A DNA stretch of 64,000 bases from contig NZ_JAVJSE010000013.1 in the NCBI RefSeq assembly GCF_040219615.1, forward strand, positions 310,001 to 374,000. The letters are read 5' to 3'. A program made the translations under genes and the position numbers. The notes below the pieces were generated by a model that saw only the letters and a program-made list of their open reading frames with translations, ran no database searches and was not told where the DNA came from. Origin of the DNA: Thalassobaculum_A sp040219615. Its GTDB lineage: Bacteria > Pseudomonadota > Alphaproteobacteria > Thalassobaculales > Thalassobaculaceae. Numbering within the stretch: position 1 is the stretch's first letter; the number at the start of each line of letters is the position of its first letter. Below are positions 1 to 9,389 of this stretch, in pieces.

Positions 1-403
1 CGAACAGGCGCCGGCGGGCCGTCGGATCCTGGATGCGGTAGAACGCCCGGACCAGTTCGATGGTCTCGCGCCGCTGCATCGGGTCGTCGTCCTGGACCGG
101 CGCCGTCGGCGGGCCGCCCTCCGCGACGCCCTCCGGCAGGTCGTCGAAAAAGAAGCCGACCGGTACCTGCAAGGCCCTGGCGAGGTCGAACAGCCGGCTC
201 GCGCCGATGCGATTGGCGCCGCGTTCATACTTCTGAACCTGCTGGAACGTCAGGCCGAGCGCCTCCCCGAGGCGTTCCTGGCTCATGCCGAGCAAGGTGC
301 GCCGCAGTCGCACACGGGCGCCGACGTGGATGTCGACGGGATTGGGATTGCCAGCTGTGGGCGGACGACCGACCCGCCTGCGACCCGGCCGCTCGCTCGC
401 CAT
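1..403 (-). CDS. XRE-family helix-turn-helix transcriptional regulator (3' end outside window)
   Basis: The frame opens at ATG 403 and stays open to the window edge, giving 134 codons of a truncated gene. After a basic, Pro-rich leader of about 20 residues comes a Cro/CI-type HTH (about residues 25-85) with MSQERLGEALGLTFQQVQKYE as its helix pair, then GANRIGASRLFDLA and a typical PVGFFFDDLP ending. An acidic linker follows, then the start of a C-terminal region (RRETIELVRAFYRI). This is the SinR-like class common in Alphaproteobacteria. Its position directly after lnt is conserved in the class, usually followed by metK and trmB, which I expect beyond position 1. It has its own promoter and a palindrome that suggests autoregulation. 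The target genes cannot be told from sequence. Confidence 0.88.
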   Translation of the reverse strand, partial: MASERPGRRRVGRPPTAGNPNPVDIHVGARVRLRRTLLGMSQERLGEALGLTFQQVQKYERGANRIGASRLFDLARALQVPVGFFFDDLPEGVAEGGPPTAPVQDDDPMQRRETIELVRAFYRIQDPTARRRLF

Positions 404-442
404 GCCGCCCCCTTCACGATCCGTTAACCAATACTGGAAGGC

Positions 443-470
443 ATTATTCCATACTCTTGTATGCAGTCAA
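443..470 (-). promoter_or_regulatory. Sigma70-like promoter of the XRE regulator
   Basis: Read on the minus strand, TTGACT (470-465) is separated by 16 bases from AATAAT (448-443), about 40 bases upstream of the ATG at 403. Both hexamers are near consensus and lie in a locally A+T-rich stretch, which stands out in this G+C-rich genome. The transcription start is inferred, not shown. Confidence 0.6.
450..463. promoter_or_regulatory. Palindromic operator candidate within the promoter spacer
   Basis: CATAC-TCTT-GTATG is a perfect 5-bp inverted repeat with a 4-base centre, lying entirely between the -35 and -10 hexamers of the XRE gene promoter. A regulator bound here would block RNA polymerase. 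The obvious candidate is the XRE protein encoded just downstream, since autorepression is common in this family. Binding is an inference. Confidence 0.45.
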
Positions 471-517
471 CGGCGGTGACAGCCTAAATTTCATAAAAAT
501 CAAACAATTCCACGCTG

Positions 518-2119
518 TTATTCAACGCCCCGAATACGTCCGATCCGAGTAGCCGCAAGCAGAATCCCGACCAGCAGAAGAAAGCCCAGGTCTCCGATCC
601 GGGAATACACGGTGGGCGGCAATGCCCGCGACAGCGGTGCATCGAGGCTGCCGGTCTCGCCCAGGCCCAGCCTTGCCAGGGTCCGGCCGTAGGGATCGGC
701 GACGAAGGAAACACCTGTGTTCGCCGCGCGGACCACCGGCAGCCCCTCCTCGACCGCGCGCATGCGGGTGATCGCCAGGTGCTGGTACGGGCCGCTCGAA
801 CGGCCGTACCAGGCGTCGTTGGTCGGGTTCAGCAACCATCCGGGCCGCCGGGCGGGATTCGCGACCGCTCCCGGGAAGATCGCCTCGTAGCACACCAGCG
901 GGGAGACCGGCGGCAGCCCCGGCAGGTCCAGGGTCGCGGGCCCCGAGCCGGGCGTGAAGTCGCGCGAGCCCTGGACGATCGGGTCGAGCGGCAGCACCGT
1001 GCGCAGCGGCACGTATTCCCCGAACGGCACCAGGTGGGCCTTGTCGTAGGCCCAGCGCAGGGTGCCGTCGGCCGCCAGCGCGAGCACGCTGTTGTAGACC
1101 CGCCCCTCGGCGTCCTCGCGGGCCGCGCCGAACAGCAGGCTGCCGCCGGCCGGCACCGCGCCGGCCAGCCCGGTGAGCGGCGTCTCCGGACCGATCAGGT
1201 AGGCGACCGCGGTCTCCGGCCACACCACCAGGGTCGGCGCCGTTCCCGGCGCCACCCCGGCGGCCCGCACCGTCGGCGCCGCCCCGGCGGCGCTGAGCGA
1301 CAGGTAGCGCAGGACGTGCCGGGGCTTCAGGGTCGGATTCCACTTGTCGCGCTGCGGCACGTTGCCCTGCACCACCCGCAGCACCACGCCGTCGACCGCC
1401 GGCGCCGGCCCGGCCGGGATCCGTGCCCAGCCCCAGACCCCCAGCCCGCCGAGCAGCAGCAGGCAGGCCGCGGCAGCCGCCAGCCGGCCGCGCCGGCCGG
1501 TCGCCGGGTCGAGCCACAGCGCCGGGGCCGCCGCCGCCAGCAGGGTCACCAGCGACAGGCCGTAGGCCCCGAGCAGCGCCGCCGGCTGCAGCAGCGCCGG
1601 CACCGGGTCCCAGACATAGGCCGGCAGGTTCCAGGGAAATCCGGTGAACAGGTGGCCGCGCAGCCACTCAGCCGCCGCCAGGCAGCCGGCCAGCGCCAGC
1701 CAGGCGGCGACGCCGGTGCGCGCCAGCCGGCGGGCGGCCCAGGCGGCGGCGGCGGCGTACAGGGCGAAGACCGCCGGCAGCCCGGCGACCGCGAACGGTA
1801 CCAGCCAGCCGTGGCGGGCCCCGTCCACCAGCAGCGCGTTGGCGATCCAGTACAGCCCGGCGACGTGGTAGCCGAAGCCCCAGAGCCAGCCGGCCAGGGC
1901 GGCCCCCCGGGCGGTCGGCGCGACCCGGACCGCCCAGGCCAGGACGGCGACCCCGAACAGCGCCGGGATCGCCCCGACCGGCGGCAGGGCGGCGGCCGAC
2001 AGCGCGCCGGCGAGCAATACCGCGAAGGCCCGGGGCCAAGGCCGGGCCAGGATCGCCGCCAGCCGGGAGTCGGTGACCGCCAGGGCGGTTCGGTCCTGGG
2101 AAACCCTACTCGGCGGCAC
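518..2119 (-). CDS. lnt: Apolipoprotein N-acyltransferase
   Basis: This inner-membrane enzyme transfers the third acyl chain from a phospholipid to the N-terminal cysteine of lipoproteins, the last step of lipoprotein maturation. The 533 residues have an N-terminal block of hydrophobic segments (about 25-225), then a periplasmic nitrilase-fold domain. The catalytic triad reads Glu302 (VVWPETAVAYL), Lys360 (YDKAHLVPFGEYVP) and Cys410 (SPLVCYEAIFPG). A last membrane segment (GDLGFLLLVGILLA) sits near the C-terminus. The GTG start at 2119 overlaps the end of corC by 14 bases; a second in-frame GTG at 2077 is a possible alternative. It lies in the conserved ybeY-corC-lnt order. Length and motifs are normal. 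Confidence 0.96.
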   Translation of the reverse strand: MPPSRVSQDRTALAVTDSRLAAILARPWPRAFAVLLAGALSAAALPPVGAIPALFGVAVLAWAVRVAPTARGAALAGWLWGFGYHVAGLYWIANALLVDGARHGWLVPFAVAGLPAVFALYAAAAAWAARRLARTGVAAWLALAGCLAAAEWLRGHLFTGFPWNLPAYVWDPVPALLQPAALLGAYGLSLVTLLAAAAPALWLDPATGRRGRLAAAAACLLLLGGLGVWGWARIPAGPAPAVDGVVLRVVQGNVPQRDKWNPTLKPRHVLRYLSLSAAGAAPTVRAAGVAPGTAPTLVVWPETAVAYLIGPETPLTGLAGAVPAGGSLLFGAAREDAEGRVYNSVLALAADGTLRWAYDKAHLVPFGEYVPLRTVLPLDPIVQGSRDFTPGSGPATLDLPGLPPVSPLVCYEAIFPGAVANPARRPGWLLNPTNDAWYGRSSGPYQHLAITRMRAVEEGLPVVRAANTGVSFVADPYGRTLARLGLGETGSLDAPLSRALPPTVYSRIGDLGFLLLVGILLAATRIGRIRGVE

Positions 2120-3008
2120 GGTCCACCGCGCTCGGCCGGCGCCGCACCCGCAGGCTGCGCAGCCGCCGCGGATCGGCCGCGACCACCTCGAACTCCAGCC
2201 CGGACGGATGCCGGATCACCTCGCCGCGGGTCGCCACCCGGCCGGCCAGGCTGAACACCAGGCCGCCGAGGGTGTCGATCTCCTCGCGCTCGTCCTCGGT
2301 CAGCACCGGGCCGACCAGCGCCTCGAACTCCTCCACCGTGGCGCGGGCGTCGGCCAGGATGGTGCCGTCCGGATTCTCCTCCAGCTTCGGCGCCTCCTCG
2401 ACGTCGTGCTCGTCGCTGATCTCGCCGACGATCTCCTCGACCAGGTCCTCGATGGTGATCAGCCCGTCGATGCCGCCGTATTCGTCGACCACCAGCGCCA
2501 GGTGGCGCCGGGTCATCCGCATCTCCTGCAGCAGGTCGAGGGCCCGCGACGACGGCGCCACGAAGGCGACCTCGCGGGCCAGCTCCGCCACCGGCACATC
2601 CGCGCCGCGATTGAGGTGCTGCACCACGTCCTTGATGTGGACCATGCCGATCACGTCGTCGAGGGTGCCGCGATAGATCGGCATCCGCGAATGCGCCGCC
2701 TCGCCCATCAGCTTGGCGACCTCCGAGATCATCATGCCCTGCTCGATCGCGGCAATGTCGGCGCGCGGGACCATCACGTCATAGGCGGTGATGTCGCGCA
2801 GGCCGAGGACATTGCGGATGATCGCGCCCTCATGCGGGTCGATCGGCGAGTTGTCCTCGCCGTTCTCCTCGATCAGTTCCTCGAGCGAGGCCCGGACCGC
2901 CGAGGTGCCGTTGCGCCCCAGTCCGATGGCGCGCAGCAGGGTGCGCCAGGCGTCCGACAGCGCGTTCTTGTCCTGCCCCGGCAGCAGGGTCTGGCCGTTC
3001 TCGCTCAT
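2106..3008 (-). CDS. corC: CorC/HlyC-type CBS-domain protein
   Basis: This 300-residue cytoplasmic protein has two CBS domains (about residues 65-195; TAYDVMVPRADIAAI begins the first and GLITIEDLVEEIVGEI ends the second) and a C-terminal CorC_HlyC domain (about 215-290). Family members are named magnesium/cobalt efflux proteins, but the soluble YbeX/CorC type has no transport domain. Its place next to ybeY and lnt suggests a link to ribosome maturation or envelope functions instead. The ATG at 3008 overlaps the ybeY stop by 4 bases (ATGA), so translation is probably coupled. The biochemical role in this organism is not settled by the sequence. Confidence 0.93.
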   Translation of the reverse strand: MSENGQTLLPGQDKNALSDAWRTLLRAIGLGRNGTSAVRASLEELIEENGEDNSPIDPHEGAIIRNVLGLRDITAYDVMVPRADIAAIEQGMMISEVAKLMGEAAHSRMPIYRGTLDDVIGMVHIKDVVQHLNRGADVPVAELAREVAFVAPSSRALDLLQEMRMTRRHLALVVDEYGGIDGLITIEDLVEEIVGEISDEHDVEEAPKLEENPDGTILADARATVEEFEALVGPVLTEDEREEIDTLGGLVFSLAGRVATRGEVIRHPSGLEFEVVAADPRRLRSLRVRRRPSAVDRAAE

Positions 3009-3580
3009 GCCGCCCTCTCGTCGCCCGGAGCGGGCTCGGCCGCCCTCTCGTCGCCCGGGGCGGGCTCGGCATACGGGTCGGCGATCCCGAGCCCGGCCAG
3101 CACGGCGCGCTCGAGATCCTCCATCTCCCCGGCCTCGGACTCGGACTCGTGGTCGTAGCCGGAGAGATGCAGCACGCCATGCACCACCAGGTGCACGAGG
3201 TGGTCGGCCGCGGTCTTGCCCTGTTCCTCGGCCTCGCGCAGCACGGTCCCGAGCGCCAGGATCACGTCGCCGAGCGGACGCGGGCCTTCCGGCGGTGCGA
3301 AGGCCGGCGGGAACGACAGCACGTTGGTCGGATAGTCCTTGCCGCGGTGGTCGCGGTTCAGGGCCTGGACGGTCGGATCGTCGGACAGCACGACCGACAG
3401 CTCAACCGCCTCCGGCTCGAACACGGCAAGGGTAGCCGCCACGGCGCGCTCGACCACGGCCTCGGGATCCCCGGCAACCGCAGCCCACTCCGGGTCGTCC
3501 ACCCGGACCGCCAGATCGATGGCGGCGGCCGCGAGGCTAGATCGAGGTCGGTCTTCGTCGTTCTGGTCGTCGTCGTTCAT
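3005..3580 (-). CDS. ybeY: Endoribonuclease YbeY (16S rRNA maturation)
   Basis: This is a single-strand-specific, metal-dependent endoribonuclease used in 16S rRNA 3'-end maturation and ribosome quality control. The signature H-x3-H-x5-H zinc site is present as HGVLHLSGYDH, about residues 145-155, preceded by the usual VLSFPPAF and LGDVILAL segments. The protein is 191 residues, longer than the usual 150-170, because it starts with a D/N-rich leader and ends in two copies of a ten-residue unit (EPAPGDERAA) created by a 30-bp duplication. Start ATG at 3580 overlaps the phoH stop (ATGA), and its own stop overlaps corC, so phoH-ybeY-corC form one translationally coupled chain. Confidence 0.95.
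   Translation of the reverse strand: MNDDDQNDEDRPRSSLAAAAIDLAVRVDDPEWAAVAGDPEAVVERAVAATLAVFEPEAVELSVVLSDDPTVQALNRDHRGKDYPTNVLSFPPAFAPPEGPRPLGDVILALGTVLREAEEQGKTAADHLVHLVVHGVLHLSGYDHESESEAGEMEDLERAVLAGLGIADPYAEPAPGDERAAEPAPGDERAA
3011..3070. repeat. 30-bp tandem duplication at the 3' end of ybeY
   Basis: Bases 3011-3040 and 3041-3070 are direct repeats differing at one position (3029 A against 3059 G). The unit is a multiple of three, so the reading frame is kept and the YbeY tail carries a duplicated ten-residue segment. It lies immediately before the corC start. Slippage is the likely origin. Confidence 0.9.
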
Positions 3581-4586
3581 CGCGAATCGTTCTTGGGCAG
3601 GAGAGTCCCCTCCCGCCGGTTGTAGGCATGCACGATACGGGTCACCAGCGGGTGCCGCACCACGTCCGCCGCAGTGAACTCGATAAAGGCAACACCCTCG
3701 ACCGAATCAAGGGCCTCGACCGCATCGCGCAGCCCGGACTTGTTGCCGAGCGGCAGGTCGACCTGCGACAGGTCGCCGGTGACCGCCATGCGCGAGTTCT
3801 CGCCGAGCCGGGTCAGGAACATCTTCATCTGGGTCGGCGTGGTGTTCTGCGCCTCGTCCAGGATCACGAAGGCGTTGGCCAGGGTGCGGCCGCGCATGAA
3901 GGCGAGCGGCGCCACCTCGATCTCGCCGGCCGCCAGCCGGCGCTCGACCTGCTCGCCCGGCATCATGTCGTACAGCGCGTCGTACAGCGGCCGCAGATAG
4001 GGATCGACCTTGTCCTTCATGTCGCCCGGCAGGAAGCCGAGCCGTTCCCCCGCCTCCACGGCCGGGCGCGACAGGATGATGCGGTCGACCCGCTTGGCCT
4101 TCAGCATCGCCGCGGCCACCGCCACCGCCAGATAGGTCTTGCCGGTGCCGGCCGGGCCGAGCCCGAACACGAGCTCGTGGTCGAGCAGCGCCTTCACGTA
4201 GAGCTGCTGGTTGGCCGAACGCGGGTTGATCGGCCGCTTCCAGGTCTCAAGCAGGCCCTCGCCGGCGGCGAACCGGTTGACGTCGTCGCCGCCGCCGTCG
4301 GAGGCGACCCAGGCCATCGCGGCATCGATGTCGCCGAGCTCGAGCGCCCAGGGCTCCTTGCCCTTGCTGCGGGTCTTCTCGAGCCGCCGGTACAGCGCCT
4401 CCAGGGTCTTGCGGGCGGCCGGGGCCGAATCCTCGCTGCCGGAGATCCGCAGGGTGTTGCCGAACGGCGCCAGCGAGACGTTCAGCTTCTGCTCGATGCG
4501 GGTCAGGTTGCGGTCGTGCTCTCCGAACAGCAGCGGCAGCAGCGAGTGGTCGTGGAATTCGAGCTGGATCGAGGCGGTGTCCGCGC

Positions 4587-4590
<4 letters not shown>
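3577..4590 (-). CDS. phoH: PhoH-like ATPase
   Basis: This is a P-loop ATPase of the PhoH family, related to helicase domains. The conserved position beside ybeY suggests a role in RNA or ribosome metabolism; the exact reaction is not established. The 337 residues have an N-terminal KH-like segment (about 1-95), then Walker A (GPAGTGKTYLAVAVAAAML), Walker B (FVILDEAQN) and a GDLSQVDLP motif. No ATG fits. The chosen start is TTG at 4590, whose TTGA overlaps the miaB stop by 4 bases; the frame upstream of it runs antisense-like through miaB and is not coding. The stop overlaps ybeY (ATGA). Confidence 0.93.
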
Positions 4591-6014
<1,424 letters not shown>

Positions 6015-6193
6015 GTTCGCCGCCTAACGCCCCTCGGCAGTGACGGCGGCCGATCTACCGTATGCGAGCGACTTCAAGTCGTTCTCGATTCCTCTTGGCA
6101 CGATCGCCATCGATCCGCTGCGGCACGCCGGACGCACCGCTCCTCAGACCGAACCTACGACTCGCGCGCGCCCTGTCAAGCGACAGTCTCGTT

Positions 6194-6242
6194 GCACGTC
6201 CCGGGGGCACGTCCCGGGGCACGTCCCGGGGCACGTCCCGGG
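6194..6242. repeat. Four-copy 12-bp tandem repeat upstream of miaB
   Basis: GCACGTCCCGGG occurs four times in a row (starting at 6194, 6207, 6219 and 6231), with one extra G between copies 1 and 2. It sits in the olsA-miaB gap, about 180-230 bases upstream of the miaB start. Each unit contains the palindrome CCCGGG. It could be a regulatory array, a processing site or simple slippage; nothing here decides. Confidence 0.9.
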
Positions 6243-6261
6243 CGACCGCCGGCAACCGGCA

Positions 6262-7167
6262 TCAGCGGCCGGCATTGGCCCGCGCCAGCCCGGCCGCCAC
6301 CCGGTCCCGGCAGGCCGCGGCCAGGGCCTTGCGGGATCCGGCTTCCGCCAGCGAGGTGGCGGGGTGGAACTCGACCACCACGGTGATCCGGCCGAGCGCC
6401 ACCACCTCCCAGAGATGCGGCGCCAGCTCCATGTCGCCGAACCAGGCCAGGAACGGCCGCAGGCCGCGCCCGATCGGCATGCCGTTGAGCCGGGTGTAGG
6501 CGATCGACACCGGCTGCACCGTCAGCGGAGCGTCGTCGACCCGGTGGTCGGCGGCGGCCAGCAGGCCGCTCTTGAACGGCAGCACGCGGGTGCCGTCGCT
6601 GCTGGTGCCCTCGGCGAACAGGATCAGGTTGTCGCCGCCCTTCAGGCGCTCGGCGATGGCGTCGCCATGGCGGGCGACGGCGCTGCGCCGGCGTTCGACG
6701 AACACCGTGCGCTGCAGCTTCGCCAGCAGCCCGAAGCCGGGCCAGCCGGCGACCTCCGACTTGGCCACGAAGCACCCGGTGATCACCGAGCCGAGCACCA
6801 TGATATCCAGGTAGGACACGTGGTTGCACACGAACAGCACCGGCCGCTCGGGCAGCCGGCGGCCGCGCACCACCACCCGGAAGCCCAGCAGCCGGGTGCA
6901 GAGCCGGTGATAGAAGCGCGGCAGGGTCTCGCGCAGCCTCAGGCCGAGGGCGACGGCGACCATCTGCACCGGCAGCAACGCCAGGGTCAGCAGGCCGTAG
7001 GCCGCCAGCCGCAAGATTCCGCGCATCCGCGAGCGGACCAGCCCGCCACCAAGCTCCAGTAGCCGCCGTTCCTCGGCCTCGTCGACATAGACCGGCTTGG
7101 GCGGTCGCCGGATCCCGTCGGCCGGGGCCGGGCTGGCGAACCGGTCGACCAGGCTGCGGGCGCTCAC
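6262..7167 (-). CDS. olsA: 1-acyl-glycerol-3-phosphate / lyso-ornithine lipid acyltransferase (OlsA/PlsC family)
   Basis: This is a membrane-associated O-acyltransferase. The 301 residues have a hydrophobic anchor (AAYGLLTLALLPVQMVAVAL, about 50-70), the HX4D catalytic motif (NHVSYLD), the block-3 motif FAEGTSSDGTRVLPF and a downstream PVSIAYTRL block. It starts with GTG at 7167, overlapping the olsB stop by 4 bases (GTGA). That coupling to an OlsB-type protein makes OlsA, which converts lyso-ornithine lipid to ornithine lipid, the more likely role, although PlsC-type phosphatidic acid synthesis is possible and OlsA of some species does both. A PlsC-like gene just upstream of miaB is usual in Alphaproteobacteria. 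Confidence 0.85.
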   Translation of the reverse strand: MSARSLVDRFASPAPADGIRRPPKPVYVDEAEERRLLELGGGLVRSRMRGILRLAAYGLLTLALLPVQMVAVALGLRLRETLPRFYHRLCTRLLGFRVVVRGRRLPERPVLFVCNHVSYLDIMVLGSVITGCFVAKSEVAGWPGFGLLAKLQRTVFVERRRSAVARHGDAIAERLKGGDNLILFAEGTSSDGTRVLPFKSGLLAAADHRVDDAPLTVQPVSIAYTRLNGMPIGRGLRPFLAWFGDMELAPHLWEVVALGRITVVVEFHPATSLAEAGSRKALAAACRDRVAAGLARANAGR

Positions 7168-8024
7168 GACTCCTCCGGCTCCCGGCCGCCCCGGGCCTCG
7201 CGCTCGTAGTGGCGGTAGTATTTGTCGGTCACCGCGTCGGTCTGCACGATCACGCAGACGTCGGTGGTGTTGAACTGCGGGTCGATCACCGCGCCGTCGC
7301 CGACGAAGCCGCCAAGCCGCAGGTACCCCTTGATCAGCGGCGGCAGCGACGCGAGCGCCCGTTTGGCGTCGATCTGGTCGGCCGCCCGGCGGTTCATCTC
7401 GACATGCAGATGCGGCAGCGCCCGGACCCGCAGCCGCTCGGGCGCCAGATGGTAGTGGTAGAGGTAGGACAGCTGGCCGGCGATCGCCTCGACGTCGTTG
7501 CCCGGCAGCGAGGCGCAGCCGAACATCAGCGTGATGTCGTAGCGGAACACGAAGGCGGCGATGCCCTTCCACAGCAGCTGCATGGTCGGGCGGTTGCGAT
7601 AGCCGGCGTCGACGCAGGAGCGCCCGAGCTCCAGGACCTCGCCCGGAAAGCCGACGATCTTCGAGATGTCGTATTCCCCGGCGGTGTAGAACCCGCCGCG
7701 CGAGTCGGCCCGGCTGCGCCGGATCAGCCGGTAGGTGCCGACCACCGCCTGCGGGCCCTCGCCGCGCGAATGGTCGAGCACCAGCAGGTGATCGGCGATG
7801 TCGTCGTACTCGTCGAAATCGCGACGCTTTTCGGCCATGTCGCCGACCGGCCTTGCGTTCCGCTCCTCGTAGAACACGCGATACCGCAGCGCCTGGGCGG
7901 CGTCGACCTCGGCCGGGTCGGCGGCCAGCCGGACCTCCATGGAGCCGGAGATGGCGAGCCCCAGGTCGCCGGCGGACGGGGACCCGGTCGAGCGGGTCTG
8001 GATCGTGGCGCTCTCGTCGCTCAT
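7164..8024 (-). CDS. olsB: L-ornithine N-alpha-acyltransferase (ornithine lipid synthesis step 1)
   Basis: This GNAT-fold acyltransferase of the OlsB family is predicted to join a 3-hydroxyacyl chain from acyl-ACP to the alpha-amino group of ornithine, giving lyso-ornithine lipid. The 286 residues carry family-typical stretches: ALRYRVFYEERNARP near 45-60, RRDFDEYDDIADHLLV, VVGTYRLIR, ELGRSCVDAGYRNRP and GYLRLGGFVGDGAVIDPQFNTTDV near the C-terminus. These also resemble the hemolysin-like N-acyltransferases, which are the same family. The olsA gene overlaps its 3' end, completing the two-step pathway. No Pho box was seen in the 120 bases upstream, so control by phosphate, as in some rhizobia, is not evident. 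Confidence 0.9.
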   Translation of the reverse strand: MSDESATIQTRSTGSPSAGDLGLAISGSMEVRLAADPAEVDAAQALRYRVFYEERNARPVGDMAEKRRDFDEYDDIADHLLVLDHSRGEGPQAVVGTYRLIRRSRADSRGGFYTAGEYDISKIVGFPGEVLELGRSCVDAGYRNRPTMQLLWKGIAAFVFRYDITLMFGCASLPGNDVEAIAGQLSYLYHYHLAPERLRVRALPHLHVEMNRRAADQIDAKRALASLPPLIKGYLRLGGFVGDGAVIDPQFNTTDVCVIVQTDAVTDKYYRHYEREARGGREPEES

Positions 8025-8110
8025 CAGCCGCTTGGTTCGACGCTGTCGGGACCAGCCGAGACACGCCCCGACGGAGCCCGGACCCTACATCCGGCCGGCC
8101 CCCCGGACAA

Positions 8111-8122
8111 CCCGCTAGCGGG
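8111..8122. promoter_or_regulatory. 12-bp perfect palindrome between rimI and olsB
   Basis: CCCGCTAGCGGG lies in the 119-base gap between the rimI stop and the olsB start. It has no loop and no following T-run, so it is not a good terminator. It may be a protein-binding site or chance in G+C-rich DNA. Confidence 0.3.
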
Positions 8123-8143
8123 CCTCCGGTGCCATATCGACGG

Positions 8144-8644
8144 CTATCGAAACGACCGTCGCCGGACCTCGGCGTCGACCGGCTGCGGCCGCCCGATCCG
8201 GTAGTAGCCCGGGCGCCGCGCGACCACCTCGTAGCCGGCGGACTCGTACAGTGTCGTCGCCACCGGGTCGTCGGACGCCACCTCCAGCACGACCGAGCCG
8301 GCGCCCAGGCCCGCGACCGTCGCCTCGAACGCGGTGAGCAGGCGGCGGCCGATGCCGCGCCGCCGCGCCGTCGCCGCGACCGCCAGCGAATGCACCTCGG
8401 CCTCGTCGGTGACCACCTGCCCGATCAGGTAGCCGACCGGCCGGCCGTCGGCCTCGCGCTCGGCCAGCAGCACCACGGCACCGGCGAGGGTCGCGATGCG
8501 GCGGACCGAGTCCAGCGACCAGCGGTCCGGGAACGAGGTGCCCTGCAGCCCGGCGATCGCCGCGTGGTCGTCGGCGGTCGCGGGACGGATGCGGACGGCG
8601 TCGCCGTCCGGCGCGCAGCCCGCGGATCCGGTGGCGCCGGTCAT
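8144..8644 (-). CDS. rimI: Ribosomal-protein-alanine N-acetyltransferase-like GNAT
   Basis: This 166-residue GNAT protein of the RimI type acetylates protein N-termini, classically ribosomal protein S18. It has the expected order: VRIRPATADDHAAIAGL, then FPDRWSLDSVR, the acetyl-CoA motif EVHSLAVAATARRRGIGRRLL (about 90-112) and the C-terminal LYESAGYEVVARRPGYY. The ATG at 8644 overlaps the tsaB stop by 4 bases (ATGA). The tsaB-rimI pairing is conserved across bacteria and supports the call. The first 15 residues are not conserved in type and a slightly later start is possible. Confidence 0.92.
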   Translation of the reverse strand: MTGATGSAGCAPDGDAVRIRPATADDHAAIAGLQGTSFPDRWSLDSVRRIATLAGAVVLLAEREADGRPVGYLIGQVVTDEAEVHSLAVAATARRRGIGRRLLTAFEATVAGLGAGSVVLEVASDDPVATTLYESAGYEVVARRPGYYRIGRPQPVDAEVRRRSFR

Positions 8645-9336
8645 CGCCCGGCCGCCGGCGGCGGCGTCACGTCGGGAGGCCGTAGGTACAGCGGCGTCAG
8701 CGGCCCGGCGCCGGCCGCCGCCAGCCGCCGCAGCGCCACCGCCGCGACCGACCGGGCGTCCGGGCCGGAGGCGCCGGCCGGGCGCAGCGCCGCGGCCGGA
8801 TCCGGCGGGGCCGCCAGGAAGCCGGCGGCGGCGTCGCCGGCGACCCGGGCGCCGGCGGTACCGGACGGCCGGTCCGCCCACAGCGCCTCCGGCGGCGCCG
8901 CCCGCGGCGCGCCGAGCGCGGTGCCGGCCGGGTCGAACCACTGGCCGTACAGGTCGCGGCGCTTGGACTCCAGGATCACCAGCAGCGGCTCGCCGCCGGG
9001 CTCGGCCGCCTCGGCGACCGCTTCCAGGCTGGTCACCGGGACCGTCGGCAGGCCGGCCGCCAGCGCGATGCCCCGGGCCGCAGCCAGCCCGATTCGCACG
9101 CCGGTGAAGCTGCCGGGGCCGACCGTCGCGGCGACCGCGTCGAGCCGGTCCCACGCCAGGCCGGCCTCGGCCATGACCCGCTCCACCATCGGCATCAGCG
9201 CCTCGGCATGACCGCGCTGCATGGCTGTATGCGCGGCGGCCAGCACCGTTGCGCCGTCGAACACCGCCACCGAGCAGGCACCGGCACTGCAGTCGATCGC
9301 CAGCAGCCCGGTCACCGGTCCGCCGATCCCGGCCAC
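8641..9336 (-). CDS. tsaB: tRNA threonylcarbamoyladenosine biosynthesis protein TsaB
   Basis: TsaB is the ASKHA-fold, non-catalytic partner of TsaD in making the t6A37 tRNA modification. The 231 residues begin with the family core LLAIDCSAGACSVAVFDG and continue with GHAEALMPMVERVM, the highly conserved VGPGSFTGVRIGLAAARGIA (about 72-92) and ESKRRDLYGQWF. The C-terminal third is Ala/Pro-rich and poorly conserved, as is normal. The nfu gene lies further upstream on the same strand, separated by the deacetylase-like and Bax-like genes, which look like insertions into an older nfu-tsaB order. Confidence 0.94.
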   Translation of the reverse strand: MAGIGGPVTGLLAIDCSAGACSVAVFDGATVLAAAHTAMQRGHAEALMPMVERVMAEAGLAWDRLDAVAATVGPGSFTGVRIGLAAARGIALAAGLPTVPVTSLEAVAEAAEPGGEPLLVILESKRRDLYGQWFDPAGTALGAPRAAPPEALWADRPSGTAGARVAGDAAAGFLAAPPDPAAALRPAGASGPDARSVAAVALRRLAAAGAGPLTPLYLRPPDVTPPPAAGR

Positions 9337-9389
9337 CGGCCGCTGCGGATTCTTCGCTTCATGCCGGCCATCGGGTACTCTCCACAGCC

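Noticed and set aside
6194..6242. Possible CRISPR array
   Set aside because: The units are 12 bp, directly abutting, with no spacers and no cas genes nearby.
6262..8064. Apparent fusion of OlsA with an upstream segment
   Set aside because: The upstream part is the wrong frame of olsB. A GTGA overlap gives a normal OlsA start at 7167.
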